Assembly: GCF_022968135.1 (NCBI RefSeq)
Contig: NZ_JALJRA010000018.1
Span: forward strand, 51,387-91,158
DNA length: 39,772 nucleotides
Origin: Pseudorhizobium tarimense
GTDB taxonomy: Bacteria > Pseudomonadota > Alphaproteobacteria > Rhizobiales > Rhizobiaceae
Direction: 5' to 3'
The position numbers and the translations under genes were made by a program. The notes under the pieces were generated by a model. The model worked only from the letters and a program-made list of their open reading frames with translations, did no database searches and was not told the origin of the DNA. The stretch's first letter is position 1; every line of letters starts with the position of its first letter. Below are positions 1 to 7,562 of the stretch, piece after piece.

Positions 1-545
1 GCACCCGGCGCCAGCGTCTGCGGGCCCTGGTCGAGCGCAACCCCGGCGCCGGTGAGCAGCGGATCGTTGACCGTCACGCCCGTCAGCGTCACCGCTCCGG
101 TGTTCTCCACCAGGAAAGAATAGCTGATCGTCTCGCCGAGATCGATAAGTCCATCACCGTCGAGATCGTTCAGCGTCCCCGTCTTTTCGATGGTAAGTCC
201 GGACGTGGTATCAGGCGGAACGGTCACCTCATCGGGCGGACTCGTAATCGAGGGCCCTGTAGGCGGCGTGCCGGTGCCGGTCGCCGTGTTGGTGACCGAG
301 CCGGCGTCGATGTCGTCCTGGTCGGGCGTATAGGTCGCAGTGAAGGTGAACGTCGCACCCGGCGCCAGCGTCTGCGGGCCCTGGTCGAGCGCAACCCCGG
401 CGCCGGTGAGCAGCGGATCGTTGACCGTCACGCCCGTCAGCGTCACCGCTCCGGTGTTCTCCACCAGGAAAGAATAGCTGATCGTCTCGCCGAGATCGAT
501 AAGTCCATCACCGTCGAGATCGTTCAGCGTCCCCGTCTTCTCAAT
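1..545. repeat. Tandem 354-bp DUF11 module repeat (left locus)
   Basis: The stretch starting gcacccggcgccagcgtctg at position 1 recurs almost identically at 355, so the period is 354 bp (118 codons). The copy at 355-545 and the copy at 1-190 are nearly identical at DNA level, which suggests recent duplication or gene conversion. The array continues beyond the left edge. The same unit, more diverged, occurs in inverted orientation at about 16870-18610. Confidence 0.85.
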
Positions 546-1136
546 GGTGAGGTCGGGCGTGCAGCCGGTAGTGTCGTATTCGTAGTCGGCCTGAAATTGG
601 TCGGCAGTCCAGGATTTTGTCCCGGCATGAAAAGTCTCGAGCCACAGACCCACCACGACGTCGCCTGCCGCCAAGTCGGCGGCCGAAACATCCTGAGTGA
701 TTGAAAGGATCTGCGGCGAGTCGATTGGCGTGTTACCCGTGGCATCTTCGACCAGGATCGTGTCGCTGCCACCGGTGAACAAGGCTAACCGGCCACTATA
801 GCCCGATCCGGGGTTGGGGCCCTCGTTTGTCACTCGAGCCGAGACCGTGACCGAAGCCGTTCCGCTATCGCACACTGGTCGGGGCGCTTGGAGGGTCGCG
901 GCAACGCCTCTGTATAGCTGGGCTCCATCGCCGGCCGAAGCGTCGGGATCTCCTGGAAACAGCAGCGTGCCTCCCGACCAAAGCGCTCCCCCACCGCCGG
1001 AAAGCGGCTCATTTGGTGCAGGCGCGAAATCCGGCGGCGTAGTCTCGGTCGCGGTCGGCGTCCCCGACTCCTGTGCTTGAGCGGCACCGGCCCCTAAAAG
1101 CACGACTAACGAAACCAACATTCCTGCGGCTGACAT
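1..1136 (-). CDS. Secreted DUF11-repeat surface protein, N-terminal part (runs off left edge)
   Basis: An open frame runs on the minus strand from the ATG at 1136 to the window edge, about 378 codons with no stop. The first 22 residues (MSAAGMLVSLVVLLGAGAAQ then AQ) form a classical Sec signal peptide. Residues of about 23-185 form a unique N-terminal domain with no family I recognise. From about residue 190 come DUF11-type Ig-like modules beginning LTIEKTGTLNDLDGDGLIDL; one complete and one partial copy are visible, with a 118-residue period. Each module opens with a D-x-D-x-D-G-x-x-D-x-G-E loop that looks calcium-binding. The modules closely match those of the protein at 16016-19975, but the N-terminal domain differs. 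Predicted to be exported as a repetitive, adhesin-like protein; the C-terminus is not visible, so the anchoring mode is unknown. Confidence 0.85.
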   Translation of the reverse strand, partial: MSAAGMLVSLVVLLGAGAAQAQESGTPTATETTPPDFAPAPNEPLSGGGGALWSGGTLLFPGDPDASAGDGAQLYRGVAATLQAPRPVCDSGTASVTVSARVTNEGPNPGSGYSGRLALFTGGSDTILVEDATGNTPIDSPQILSITQDVSAADLAAGDVVVGLWLETFHAGTKSWTADQFQADYEYDTTGCTPDLTIEKTGTLNDLDGDGLIDLGETISYSFLVENTGAVTLTGVTVNDPLLTGAGVALDQGPQTLAPGATFTFTATYTPDQDDIDAGSVTNTATGTGTPPTGPSITSPPDEVTVPPDTTSGLTIEKTGTLNDLDGDGLIDLGETISYSFLVENTGAVTLTGVTVNDPLLTGAGVALDQGPQTLAPG

Positions 1137-1560
1137 ACGCGCCCAGGAATGGCGAACCACACCTGAACCTCGGCATCCGCCGCTGCTGGAGTCATTCCAA
1201 TTATGAATATGAGCTACTAGCTTCGTTGCATGCGCAACTGAATCTCCAACGCGGTACGCAGCGTTGCGCAACGAAAATGGCTTGTGCATAGCGGCCTCTC
1301 GAAAAAAACATATCGGCGAGGAGCCGCCTTTCCGCAGTTGTGCTCGCCACGCCGAACATCACGCCTGAAACCGTGCACCGCATCATAACGGACAAGCGAC
1401 TCCCAAAGCCGAAAGAACTCCAGCGCAAGCGACAAGGGCATAATTTCGAGGAAGCGTATTTCAGAAAATGTCAGGATATCAGGAAAATGCCGCCCAAGCC
1501 GTAGAAGCTGGGGCATTGTGGTTAACGGAACACAGCGAAATCTACCTCTCTATCGGCCAC
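1137..1560. other. Upstream region of left DUF11 gene; no gene recognised
   Basis: These 424 bp separate the DUF11 start from the IS5-family insertion. Short open frames on both strands show no recognisable protein. The stretch should hold the promoter of the minus-strand DUF11 gene. It contains two inverted repeats built on GTTGC/GCAAC, listed separately. Confidence 0.5.
1225..1273. promoter_or_regulatory. Paired GTTGC...GCAAC inverted repeats upstream of DUF11 gene
   Basis: Position 1225-1238 reads GTTGC-ATGC-GCAAC, and 1262-1273 reads CGTTGCGCAACG, a perfect 12-bp palindrome. Both lie 89-137 bp upstream of the minus-strand ATG at 1136, a plausible position for an operator. A related GTTGC-N6-GCAAC pair lies upstream of the right DUF11 operon. 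The spacers differ (4, 0 and 6 nt), so a single shared regulator is speculative. Confidence 0.3.
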
Positions 1561-1629
1561 TAGGGCCCAAACCCATTGATCATGTTGATTTGGCCCAGCA
1601 AATCAGATTGAAGGTTTCCAGTTAGCGGA

Positions 1630-2040
1630 TTGGCGGCTTGGATGGGTCGCTTGTTTTGGCTGTCGGATGAGCAATGGGCGGTCATTGAGCCTCTGTTGCC
1701 GGGGAACAAGGGCGGGGCTCGCCGGGTCGATGATCGTCGGGTGATCTCCGGCATCATCCACGTTCTCAAGGTCGGCTGCCGGTGGTGCGATTGTCCGCGC
1801 GACTATGGCCCTTCGACCACGGTCTACAACCGCTTCAACCCTTGGTCTCGCAAACGGTTCTGGACTGAATTGGTCGAGGCGCTCGCGACGTCTGGCGCGG
1901 TCACCAAAAGCACCTCCATCGACAGCACCTACGTCAAGGCGCACCGCTCGGCCCATGGCGGCAAAGGGGGGCGAAAAATCAGGCTATCGGACCTTCGCGC
2001 GGCGGGCAAACCACCAAAATCCACGTCCTCACCGACGTGA
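1630..2040 (+). CDS. IS5-family transposase OrfA
   Basis: 136 aa. The N-terminal half carries the DUF4096-like segment (WLSDEQWAVIEPLLPGNKGG) and the first catalytic Asp in TSIDSTYVKAHRSA. The typical start may be the ATG of MGRLFWLSDEQW at 1642. The frame ends at 2040, while the homologous sequence continues in the -1 frame. A run AAAGGGGGG followed by CGAAAAATC at about 1963-1980 is the likely slippage region; reading on in the -1 frame from there gives AIGPSRGGQTTKIHVLTD, the conserved continuation of IS5 transposases. Confidence 0.85.
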   Translation: MAAWMGRLFWLSDEQWAVIEPLLPGNKGGARRVDDRRVISGIIHVLKVGCRWCDCPRDYGPSTTVYNRFNPWSRKRFWTELVEALATSGAVTKSTSIDSTYVKAHRSAHGGKGGRKIRLSDLRAAGKPPKSTSSPT

Positions 2041-2396
2041 TCGGTCGCCCTTTCGCATTCTTGCTGACCGGTGGCAATGCGGTAGACAGCCCGGTCGCGC
2101 CACACTTGCTGGCTGGTCTGAAGGGTGCGCGATATCTCCTCGCGGACAAGGGATATGACGCCAACAGTCTGCGAAAGCGACTGCGCCAGTCCGCAATCGT
2201 CCCCGTGATACCTGGCCGTTCAAATCGCACAAGGCCAATCCGATACGACGCCGAACGCTACAAGAGCCGCCACCTCATCGAGAACGCCTTCTGCCGACTG
2301 AAAGACTTCCGACGCGCCGCAACGCGTTACGACAAGCTCGCCAGAAACTTCCTCTCCGCAGTCGCCTTGGCTACTCTCCTCGCGTTCTGGCTATGA
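2037..2396 (+). CDS. IS5-family transposase OrfB (frameshifted C-terminal half)
   Basis: The frame, formally opening with GTG at 2037, encodes the second and third catalytic regions: LADKGYDANSLR (Asp) and RYKSRHLIENAFCRLKDFRR (Glu). It overlaps OrfA by 4 bp in the -1 frame, and homologous sequence in this frame begins upstream of the GTG, near 1975. It is therefore most likely made as an OrfAB fusion rather than separately. All DDE residues are present, so this copy could be active. Confidence 0.8.
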   Translation: MIGRPFAFLLTGGNAVDSPVAPHLLAGLKGARYLLADKGYDANSLRKRLRQSAIVPVIPGRSNRTRPIRYDAERYKSRHLIENAFCRLKDFRRAATRYDKLARNFLSAVALATLLAFWL

Positions 2397-3308
2397 TTGA
2401 GTCTGAACCCTAGTACGGCCACCCCTGATCTGCGCTGGTGTGGTGTGTCGATACTTGCGCATGGTCGATGTAAGATGGCTCTGGCTTGAGAATCCACTCG
2501 AATGGGCGATTTCCGAAATCGGTAGCTCTGTTTGCGCAAGCAATTCTGCGGAGAAGGAGAGACGAAGATTTATGAGGTAGCGGTGCGGAGGGGCACCGAA
2601 GGTTTTGGTGAATGCGCGGATGAAGGCTCCAGGTGAAAGATCACAAAGCGCAGCAAGTTCGGCAACGGACACCGTGCTTGAAAGTCTTTCTCTCAAGTAT
2701 TCCTCCACCTGTCGCGCAATTCTCGGCGACAATCCACCGTGAGCCTTGGCGCCTGTGGTAGCTTTCCCGGCACCCGAATAGTTTCTGATGATATGTATAC
2801 CAAGCGCGGTCATCAGCGAGTCGACATAAATTTCGCTCGCTGGTCCGCCGGACAGTTCCTGCTTGACCAGTTGCGCAATCTGAAGTGCTCGCTGATCAAC
2901 ATGACCGAAAGCCGGTGGCTGCAAATCGAGCTCGGCTGCACCAAACTCCTGCTCCGCCAAAACGTCAAGTTGGCCCGGCTCAAATCCCACTGTGAGGTTC
3001 ATGCGCAGAGATGACCATCGACTGCTACTATCTACATTTCGAGGAATGACGATCAACGCGCCAGTGGGAGCATCGAAAATATTTGACTTGTCGCTTGCGA
3101 GGCGGAGCTCAGCATTTGGTACAGGTGCAAACAAAATAGCGAAGAAGTCACCCGGCGACTCGAAGTTCATAGCACCAGGATGGCGCACCGAGTGGACCAC
3201 ACCACCCTTCCCAGTCAGAAGTCGCGGCCCCGCGTGTTGCGGAATCTGCTTGAGCAAATCCGGGGACCGACGCCCCCGTGACGGTATAATACTGCTGTCC
3301 CAATACAA
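2391..3308 (-). CDS. AraC-family transcriptional regulator; last residues supplied by the IS
   Basis: 305 aa. An N-terminal sensor-like region is followed by a C-terminal double HTH of AraC/XylS type at about residues 195-290, with the signature ISEIAHSSGFSSQSHLTSTM. It is a clear paralogue of the regulator at 24103-24969: both have LGIHxIRNYS in the linker and SSQSHLTST in the second HTH. The 3' end lies inside the IS5-family element, so the last six residues (RVQTQS) and the stop come from IS DNA. Rejoining the flanks without the IS predicts a tail ending ...GGRTSGR. The DNA-binding domain itself is intact, so function may persist. The start is uncertain: the track-longest start is TTG at 3308. 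It lies upstream of, and in the same orientation as, the left DUF11 gene. Confidence 0.8.
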   Translation of the reverse strand: MYWDSSIIPSRGRRSPDLLKQIPQHAGPRLLTGKGGVVHSVRHPGAMNFESPGDFFAILFAPVPNAELRLASDKSNIFDAPTGALIVIPRNVDSSSRWSSLRMNLTVGFEPGQLDVLAEQEFGAAELDLQPPAFGHVDQRALQIAQLVKQELSGGPASEIYVDSLMTALGIHIIRNYSGAGKATTGAKAHGGLSPRIARQVEEYLRERLSSTVSVAELAALCDLSPGAFIRAFTKTFGAPPHRYLINLRLSFSAELLAQTELPISEIAHSSGFSSQSHLTSTMRKYRHTTPAQIRGGRTRVQTQS

Positions 3309-3488
3309 TGATTCAATTCCTGTTTACTGCAAGTCAATAAACACAACGAACGATTCGGGTAGTGTTGCTCTGGTCCAGAATCAACCTGATGATCGCTGGG
3401 CGAGAAAGGCTATTGCGGCTAGTTTCTTGTGAACTACACTTGAGCATCGTCCTTTCGCTAGACCAGGTCCCTCGGCGCCGGAAGGCTA

Positions 3489-4127
3489 TCAGCGGGTAAC
3501 CTGAAGGAGATAAGCTCCTCTTTCAAGAGCGGGCGGTCGGCCGTAGAACAACTGTGTCACGAGACAGGCATGGTCCCTCAACTGCGCTGGATGTTCTGAA
3601 ACGCCGTGCTGTTCAAGGTATGTCCTAGAGGCGTAAAGGCCTGTTGGAATATCAGCCGACCGACGAGCGGCGAGGTTGGAATCAGGCATTGGGCCGTTCC
3701 AGAGGCGGCAAGCCACGTCGATGTCCTCGCGCACGATGTCTTTGACGTCGTGATCAAGCAGCAACTGGAGGTTTACCTCCGGATAGGCATCGCGAAACCC
3801 AACCAGAAGAGGAGCGATAGCCCTGCTGACCAGCCAATGCGGCGCTGTCACTCTTAGCCAACCGGACGGCTTGCCATGCACCTGTTCGACTGCACTTTCG
3901 GCGTCGCCGATAAGCCGGCCGAGATCGCGGCACCGTTCGAAATAGATGGAACCCGCCTCCGTCAATCGAATGTTTCGCGTGGTTCGGTGGAGGAGCTTGA
4001 CCCCCAGCCTCTGCTCGAGATCCTGGACCTTCTTGCTGACCCTCGCCTTGGACGTCCTCAGGCTCTTCGCCGCAGCGGTGAAGCTTCCTCGCTGAACAAC
4101 CTCAACGAACGCCAGAGTGTCGCTCAT
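3489..4127 (-). CDS. LysR-family regulator, C-terminally truncated
   Basis: About 212 aa from ATG 4127 (MSDTLAFVEVVQRGSFTAAA). A GTG at 4139 is possible but less likely. The N-terminal winged HTH at residues 1-60 is typical (SFTAAAKSLRTSKARVSKKV), followed by most of the first substrate-binding subdomain. LysR proteins are usually about 300 aa, so some 80-90 C-terminal residues are missing and the effector-binding pocket would be incomplete. It sits beside an NmrA-like remnant; LysR regulators commonly control such oxidoreductases. Probably a decaying gene, although the DNA-binding part is intact. Confidence 0.7.
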   Translation of the reverse strand: MSDTLAFVEVVQRGSFTAAAKSLRTSKARVSKKVQDLEQRLGVKLLHRTTRNIRLTEAGSIYFERCRDLGRLIGDAESAVEQVHGKPSGWLRVTAPHWLVSRAIAPLLVGFRDAYPEVNLQLLLDHDVKDIVREDIDVACRLWNGPMPDSNLAARRSADIPTGLYASRTYLEQHGVSEHPAQLRDHACLVTQLFYGRPPALERGAYLLQVTR

Positions 4128-4328
4128 GTCTCGAAGCACCAGTGGTCTCCTCTGCCTCCGCGGCTCTGCAGCGAACCTTTCTATAACCGAGTCGCTTAAG
4201 AGATCTAAGGCGGCGGGTACACGTCTCTGTTCTGTTCAACTGCAGGTGTTGGTCACGGCGACGCTGCGCCGAGCCTCGCCAGCACGGACGTCGCTTGGAG
4301 GGCCCGAATGCAGGACGGGGAACTGGCG

Positions 4329-4743
4329 TTAAGCACGGTTCGGCAAGACGGTGGGCTTGAGGATGTCCTCGCACCACTGGCGGAAGGTGGTCGGCGTATC
4401 GGAGAGGACGCAGATGCCGTTCTCTCCACCAGATGATCCACCCCTCGTTCTTGGCGGTCATCATATTGACCATGGCTTGTGCCATGCCTTCCGAGGCACC
4501 TTGCTTGATCATCATCGCCTTCAGATCGTCCATGCTCATGAGGTGATACTGCACAGGTTTTCCAATCACGTCCGAGATGATTGCCGTCGTCTCATCGAAG
4601 GAGATGTCCTCCGGACCTATCATGGGTATGCTGTCGACGCCGCTCCAGGATGGATCGAGCAGCAGGCGCGCCGCCACGGCGGCCACGTCGTGCTTCGCAC
4701 AAGCGGGCTCTTTCAGATCCCCGGGCGTTGGCCAAAATGACAC
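4329..4743 (-). pseudogene. NmrA-like NAD(P)-binding protein, C-terminal remnant with frameshift
   Basis: The frame from 4743 (GDLKEPACAKHDVAAVAARL) matches the second half of NmrA/HSCARG-type NAD(P)H-dependent redox sensors, about residue 150 onward. The N-terminal Rossmann half is absent: the next gene ends at 4772. After MTAKNEG the family-like sequence continues in another frame as GENGICVLSDTPTTFRQWCE to the TAA at 4329. The break lies in the G run at about 4425, consistent with one extra G. The gene is both 5'-deleted and frameshifted. Confidence 0.75.
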
Positions 4744-4771
4744 CAGCTTGATCCATGATTACAGCTGCCGC

Positions 4772-5215
4772 TCAGGCAGTCGAGAGCCTACCTCTCCTCA
4801 TCTTCAGGCCATCACGCAGATTCAACGCAAGAAGTGCGATGTTCACCGCGCCTGCGAGCAATTCTAGACCTTGGACAACATAGAAGACGCTATCGAACTC
4901 CGACTGGCCAGCCTTGTATGAAAGGAAGAGCGCTGCGGGAATCAGGATCAGAACACCATTCGCCGCGATGAAGGGCATGCGTTTGGCCTTGACACCGACA
5001 AGGCCGGCTCGCCGCCCCTTCGCGAGTGCAAAGCCCGATCCGCCTGCCGCTGCCAATGCCGGGATGAGGAGGAAGAGGCCCCACGGAATGGCGGTCTTGA
5101 CCGCAATGACGATCGATTGCGAGGCGAACAGCTCCGAAAGCACCGTGGACATCCAAAAAACGATGATTGTGACGAGTGCGGCCGCGCCAGCGCTGGCATG
5201 AAGGATCTTGATCAT
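4772..5215 (-). CDS. Small four-helix integral membrane protein, MarR-linked
   Basis: 147 aa from ATG 5215, preceded by GGAAAGAG; an alternative GTG is at 5230. Four hydrophobic segments are visible: about residues 5-25 (AALVTIIVFWMSTVL), 38-58 (PWGLFLLIPALAAAG), 80-100 (FIAANGVLILIPAALFL) and 110-132 (VQGLELLAGAVNIALLALNL). A positive tail follows. No family assigned. It is divergent from the MarR gene at 5307 and shares a short intergenic region containing a perfect palindrome, so it is probably the regulated target. Confidence 0.75.
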   Translation of the reverse strand: MIKILHASAGAAALVTIIVFWMSTVLSELFASQSIVIAVKTAIPWGLFLLIPALAAAGGSGFALAKGRRAGLVGVKAKRMPFIAANGVLILIPAALFLSYKAGQSEFDSVFYVVQGLELLAGAVNIALLALNLRDGLKMRRGRLSTA

Positions 5216-5268
5216 GTTGGCTCTTTCCACAATGACATCATGGTGACAATCTGGGGGCGATCAGTAGA

Positions 5269-5292
5269 ACATTGACACCAAGGTGTCAATGT
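5269..5292. promoter_or_regulatory. Perfect palindrome, probable MarR operator overlapping divergent promoters
   Basis: Arms ACATTGACACC and GGTGTCAATGT (11 bp each) flank a central AA. Both arms contain TTGACA. On the minus strand the TTGACA at 5284-5289 is followed after 17 nt by TACTGA, a plausible -35/-10 pair for the membrane-protein gene. On the plus strand TTGACA at 5272-5277 could serve the MarR gene. A bound dimer would cover both -35 boxes. A second, weaker TGACATCATGGTGACA element lies at about 5233-5248. Confidence 0.7.
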
Positions 5293-5306
5293 GACACTCG
5301 TCTGGC

Positions 5307-5807
5307 ATGATGGCAAAGAGCGGAACTGCGGGCGCCGAGGCCCTGACCGACCTAATCCTGACGCTGTTTCGGGTAAACAACCTCACCCTCGTTTGGGGAG
5401 ACAGGCTGGTTGCACCTTTCGGTTTGACCAGCGCCAGATGGCAGGTGCTTGGGGCTATTGCTCAGGCGGAAAGGCCACAGCCTGTATCGTGGTTAGCGCG
5501 TGATCTAGGAGCGAACCGGCAGAATGTGCAGCGCATCGTAAACGACCTGCACAATGAAGGGCTGGTGGGCTTTGAGCAAAATCCCCACCACCGGCGAGCG
5601 AAGCTTGTCGTCCTTACGGTGGAGGGACAGAAGGCGTACGAGGCGGCTGTTGAAGCCTACTATCCGAAAGCGGATGCTTTGGCTGAGGGTTTCCCAGAAT
5701 CGGACCTCAGAGCCGCCCACCGGCTGATGGTTGAACTGCGACAAAGACTTGAGGCGGAGAATGATGCTGAACAGCAGGGCCAAAAGGTTGTGCCGATGGA
5801 AGAATAA
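5307..5807 (+). CDS. MarR-family transcriptional regulator
   Basis: 166 aa. The core winged HTH at about residues 35-110 includes LTSARWQVLGAIAQ, PVSWLARDLGANRQNVQRIV and the wing HHRRAKLVVLTVEGQ. Flanking helices provide the dimer interface, and the C-terminal tail is charged and acidic. Two ATG codons are adjacent at 5307 and 5310. It is divergently transcribed from the membrane protein at 4772-5215, with a near-ideal operator between them, so it is probably an autoregulated repressor. The ligand cannot be inferred from sequence. Confidence 0.9.
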   Translation: MMAKSGTAGAEALTDLILTLFRVNNLTLVWGDRLVAPFGLTSARWQVLGAIAQAERPQPVSWLARDLGANRQNVQRIVNDLHNEGLVGFEQNPHHRRAKLVVLTVEGQKAYEAAVEAYYPKADALAEGFPESDLRAAHRLMVELRQRLEAENDAEQQGQKVVPMEE

Positions 5808-5953
5808 CGGCTTCTCTGGATGCGCCTTGCGGGGGGGCCTGGAACCTTTTCCGGGAGAAGCCGTCGGGCCATCTGGTTTATTGGCGCCGTACAGCGATCT
5901 GCTTGGCAGGTCTCGGCATCGGTCATGTGATGTCTAGAAAAAGGAGCTTGGTA

Positions 5954-6323
5954 ATGCCCAAGTTCGTAGAGATGGACCCTACCGTCACATTTGCCGCACA
6001 GATGGCTGACGAGGCTGGCAGGGCGGTGATCCTGATAAACACGTTAACGGTTCCGCCAGAGGATGCCGACACGTTCCTTGAATCCTGGGCGAACGACGCC
6101 GCAGTTATGAAGCGCCAGCCAGGCTCTATCTCTACGCGGTTCACAAGGGAATTGCTGGTAGCGGCGTCTTTCTCAATTACGCAGTCTGGCAGTCGGTCGC
6201 CCATTTCCGCGTTGCGTTCAGCAACCCCGAGTTCAAGGCCCAACTCGCAGCCTATCCGAGAGCACTACGGCTAGCCCTCATCCGTTCCGTAAGGTTGAGG
6301 TGGAGGGGATATGTGTTGGGTAG
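5954..6323 (+). pseudogene. Antibiotic biosynthesis monooxygenase (ABM) family protein, frameshifted
   Basis: ATG 5954 follows an AAGGAG ribosome site at 5941-5946. The first about 65 residues (VILINTLTVPPEDADTFLES) are typical of ABM-fold proteins. The family-like sequence then shifts frame twice: GSGVFLNYAVWQSVAHFRVA in a second frame, then STTASPHPFRKVEVEGICVG in a third, ending at TAG 6321-6323. Each shift is explained by loss of one base, near 6138 and near 6253. The complete gene would be about 123 codons. It probably once belonged to the adjacent MarR cassette. Confidence 0.75.
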
Positions 6324-7108
6324 TGGACACTGCAGCACTCTCTTCCGCCCCCGATCCAAAAGCTACGGCTCAATTCATGGCAATCTTGCCTGAGAGGCGA
6401 TTCCAACTCTCCAGGTCGCACTGTTTCCATGGATCAATTGCTTCGCTCGTATTTTACCTTTCTTGCTCGACCTCTGCTGCGGGCTTTTGTGGGTGGGTGA
6501 CGATCCAGGTCTGGCTTAAGGCAGCAGCGGCGCCGATCAGGTCTGCGAGCGGAGACAGGATGTCTGGATACGGGCTGGTCTGGGACTCGCTCAGGGCAAT
6601 CCGTGGTGGTTGACGGTAGGGCATCATTGCGGCAGCCATACCGAGGCAGCGGAAATGTCCATCCTAGGATCCTATCCCGGCTGCTGATCAGCAGGGAAGA
6701 TATCCGTCGCCGCTATTCCTGCCGATACGTGCGGATGTCGAGGACCCAAGTCATCACCACGCCGTTGCGCGGGGAAACGGCTGGCGGCGAGTTCGGTGGC
6801 GCAATTATCGAGCTGTTTTGTAACCTTGGGATCTGGTCCCGCGACTACCGCCCGGTGCCACAGCGTCAGGAAGCCGTGCTGATCCAGATGCTGCGGGAGC
6901 AGCTAAGCGCATAGTTCGTCGCCACGCTATTTTGGGCACCTCGGTTCTCAGATGGCTTCCCGGGCGCTCAACGCCCCGACCATTGCGAGGCGTGAAAGAA
7001 ATCGACTGGTGTAGCGAGGGTTTGGCGGCCCCTTGAGGTGTGAAGACGCGATGAAGCCCAAGCCAGTGCTGCCGTACCAATCGGCGCCATTGTCGTCCGC
7101 TTCTCGGC
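6324..7108. other. 785 bp without a recognisable gene
   Basis: Short frames occur on both strands (plus 6603-6914, minus 6454-6639), but none shows a recognisable motif or a convincing ribosome site. Immediately after the GST-fragment stop the minus frame stays open to about 6950 without a start codon. Most likely degraded former coding sequence. Confidence 0.4.
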
Positions 7109-7562
7109 CTAAGGGCGGCCATACGCCCCACGGCCGAGCATTAGATCAACTTTGTCGGGGTCGGATTTGTCTGGTGGAGTAAGAACTCTTGCCAATTTTG
7201 CCTTCGCTTCGTCCGCACGTGCAACTGCCGACCTTCCTGCGATACGCGACACCCATGTCGTCAGATGCGGATAATCAGCTTCGATCTGATCCCCTAGAAA
7301 AAGCTTCATCGGGCGGATCCATGGAAAATTGGCGATGTCGACAATGCTGTAGTTTGGCCCACCAATCCACTCGCTAAGCTGAACCCGACGCTCAAGTACA
7401 TCCAGGAAGCGGTGAACCTGCGATTCGTATCGCGCAAGCGCATAGTCGTCACCGGGCGGCGCAAAACGCGCGAAGTAATGAGTTGGCCCGTCATTGGTCC
7501 GACAGTGCTCATCTGCATCATGAGCCATTGGATGGCTTCACTGCGGCTCAGACTAGACTTCT
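7109..7562 (-). pseudogene. Glutathione S-transferase, C-terminal domain remnant
   Basis: The minus frame ending at 7109 encodes the all-helical GST C-terminal domain: FARFAPPGDDYALARYESQV, then WIGGPNYSIVDIANFPWIRP with the N-capping-box Asp. This is the YghU/YfcG-like type. The preceding part, EAIQWLMMQMSTVGPMTGQ, is in a different frame, so an indel lies at about 7490. The thioredoxin-fold N-terminal domain with the glutathione site is missing: homology stops at about 7560, where the LysR remnant begins. Not expected to be a working enzyme. Confidence 0.75.

Larger units (their letters stand above)
1563..2410 (+). mobile_element. IS5-family (IS427-type) insertion sequence, about 848 bp
   Basis: The element has imperfect terminal inverted repeats: GGGCCCAAACCCATT at the left and GGGTTCAGACTCAAT as the reverse complement of the right end. 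It is flanked by TA duplications inside CTAG at 1560-1563 and 2410-2413, as expected for the IS427 group. It contains two overlapping frames typical of a transposase made by -1 frameshifting. It inserted into the extreme 3' end of the AraC-type gene at 2391-3308. Confidence 0.85.

Noticed and set aside
1..545. A CRISPR-like or satellite repeat interpretation of the 354-bp periodicity.
   Set aside because: The period is a whole number of codons in an open reading frame and matches DUF11 modules, so it is a protein repeat.
2992..3432. 146-codon plus-strand frame opposite the AraC gene.
   Set aside because: It overlaps the well-supported AraC frame on the other strand and has no recognisable motif.
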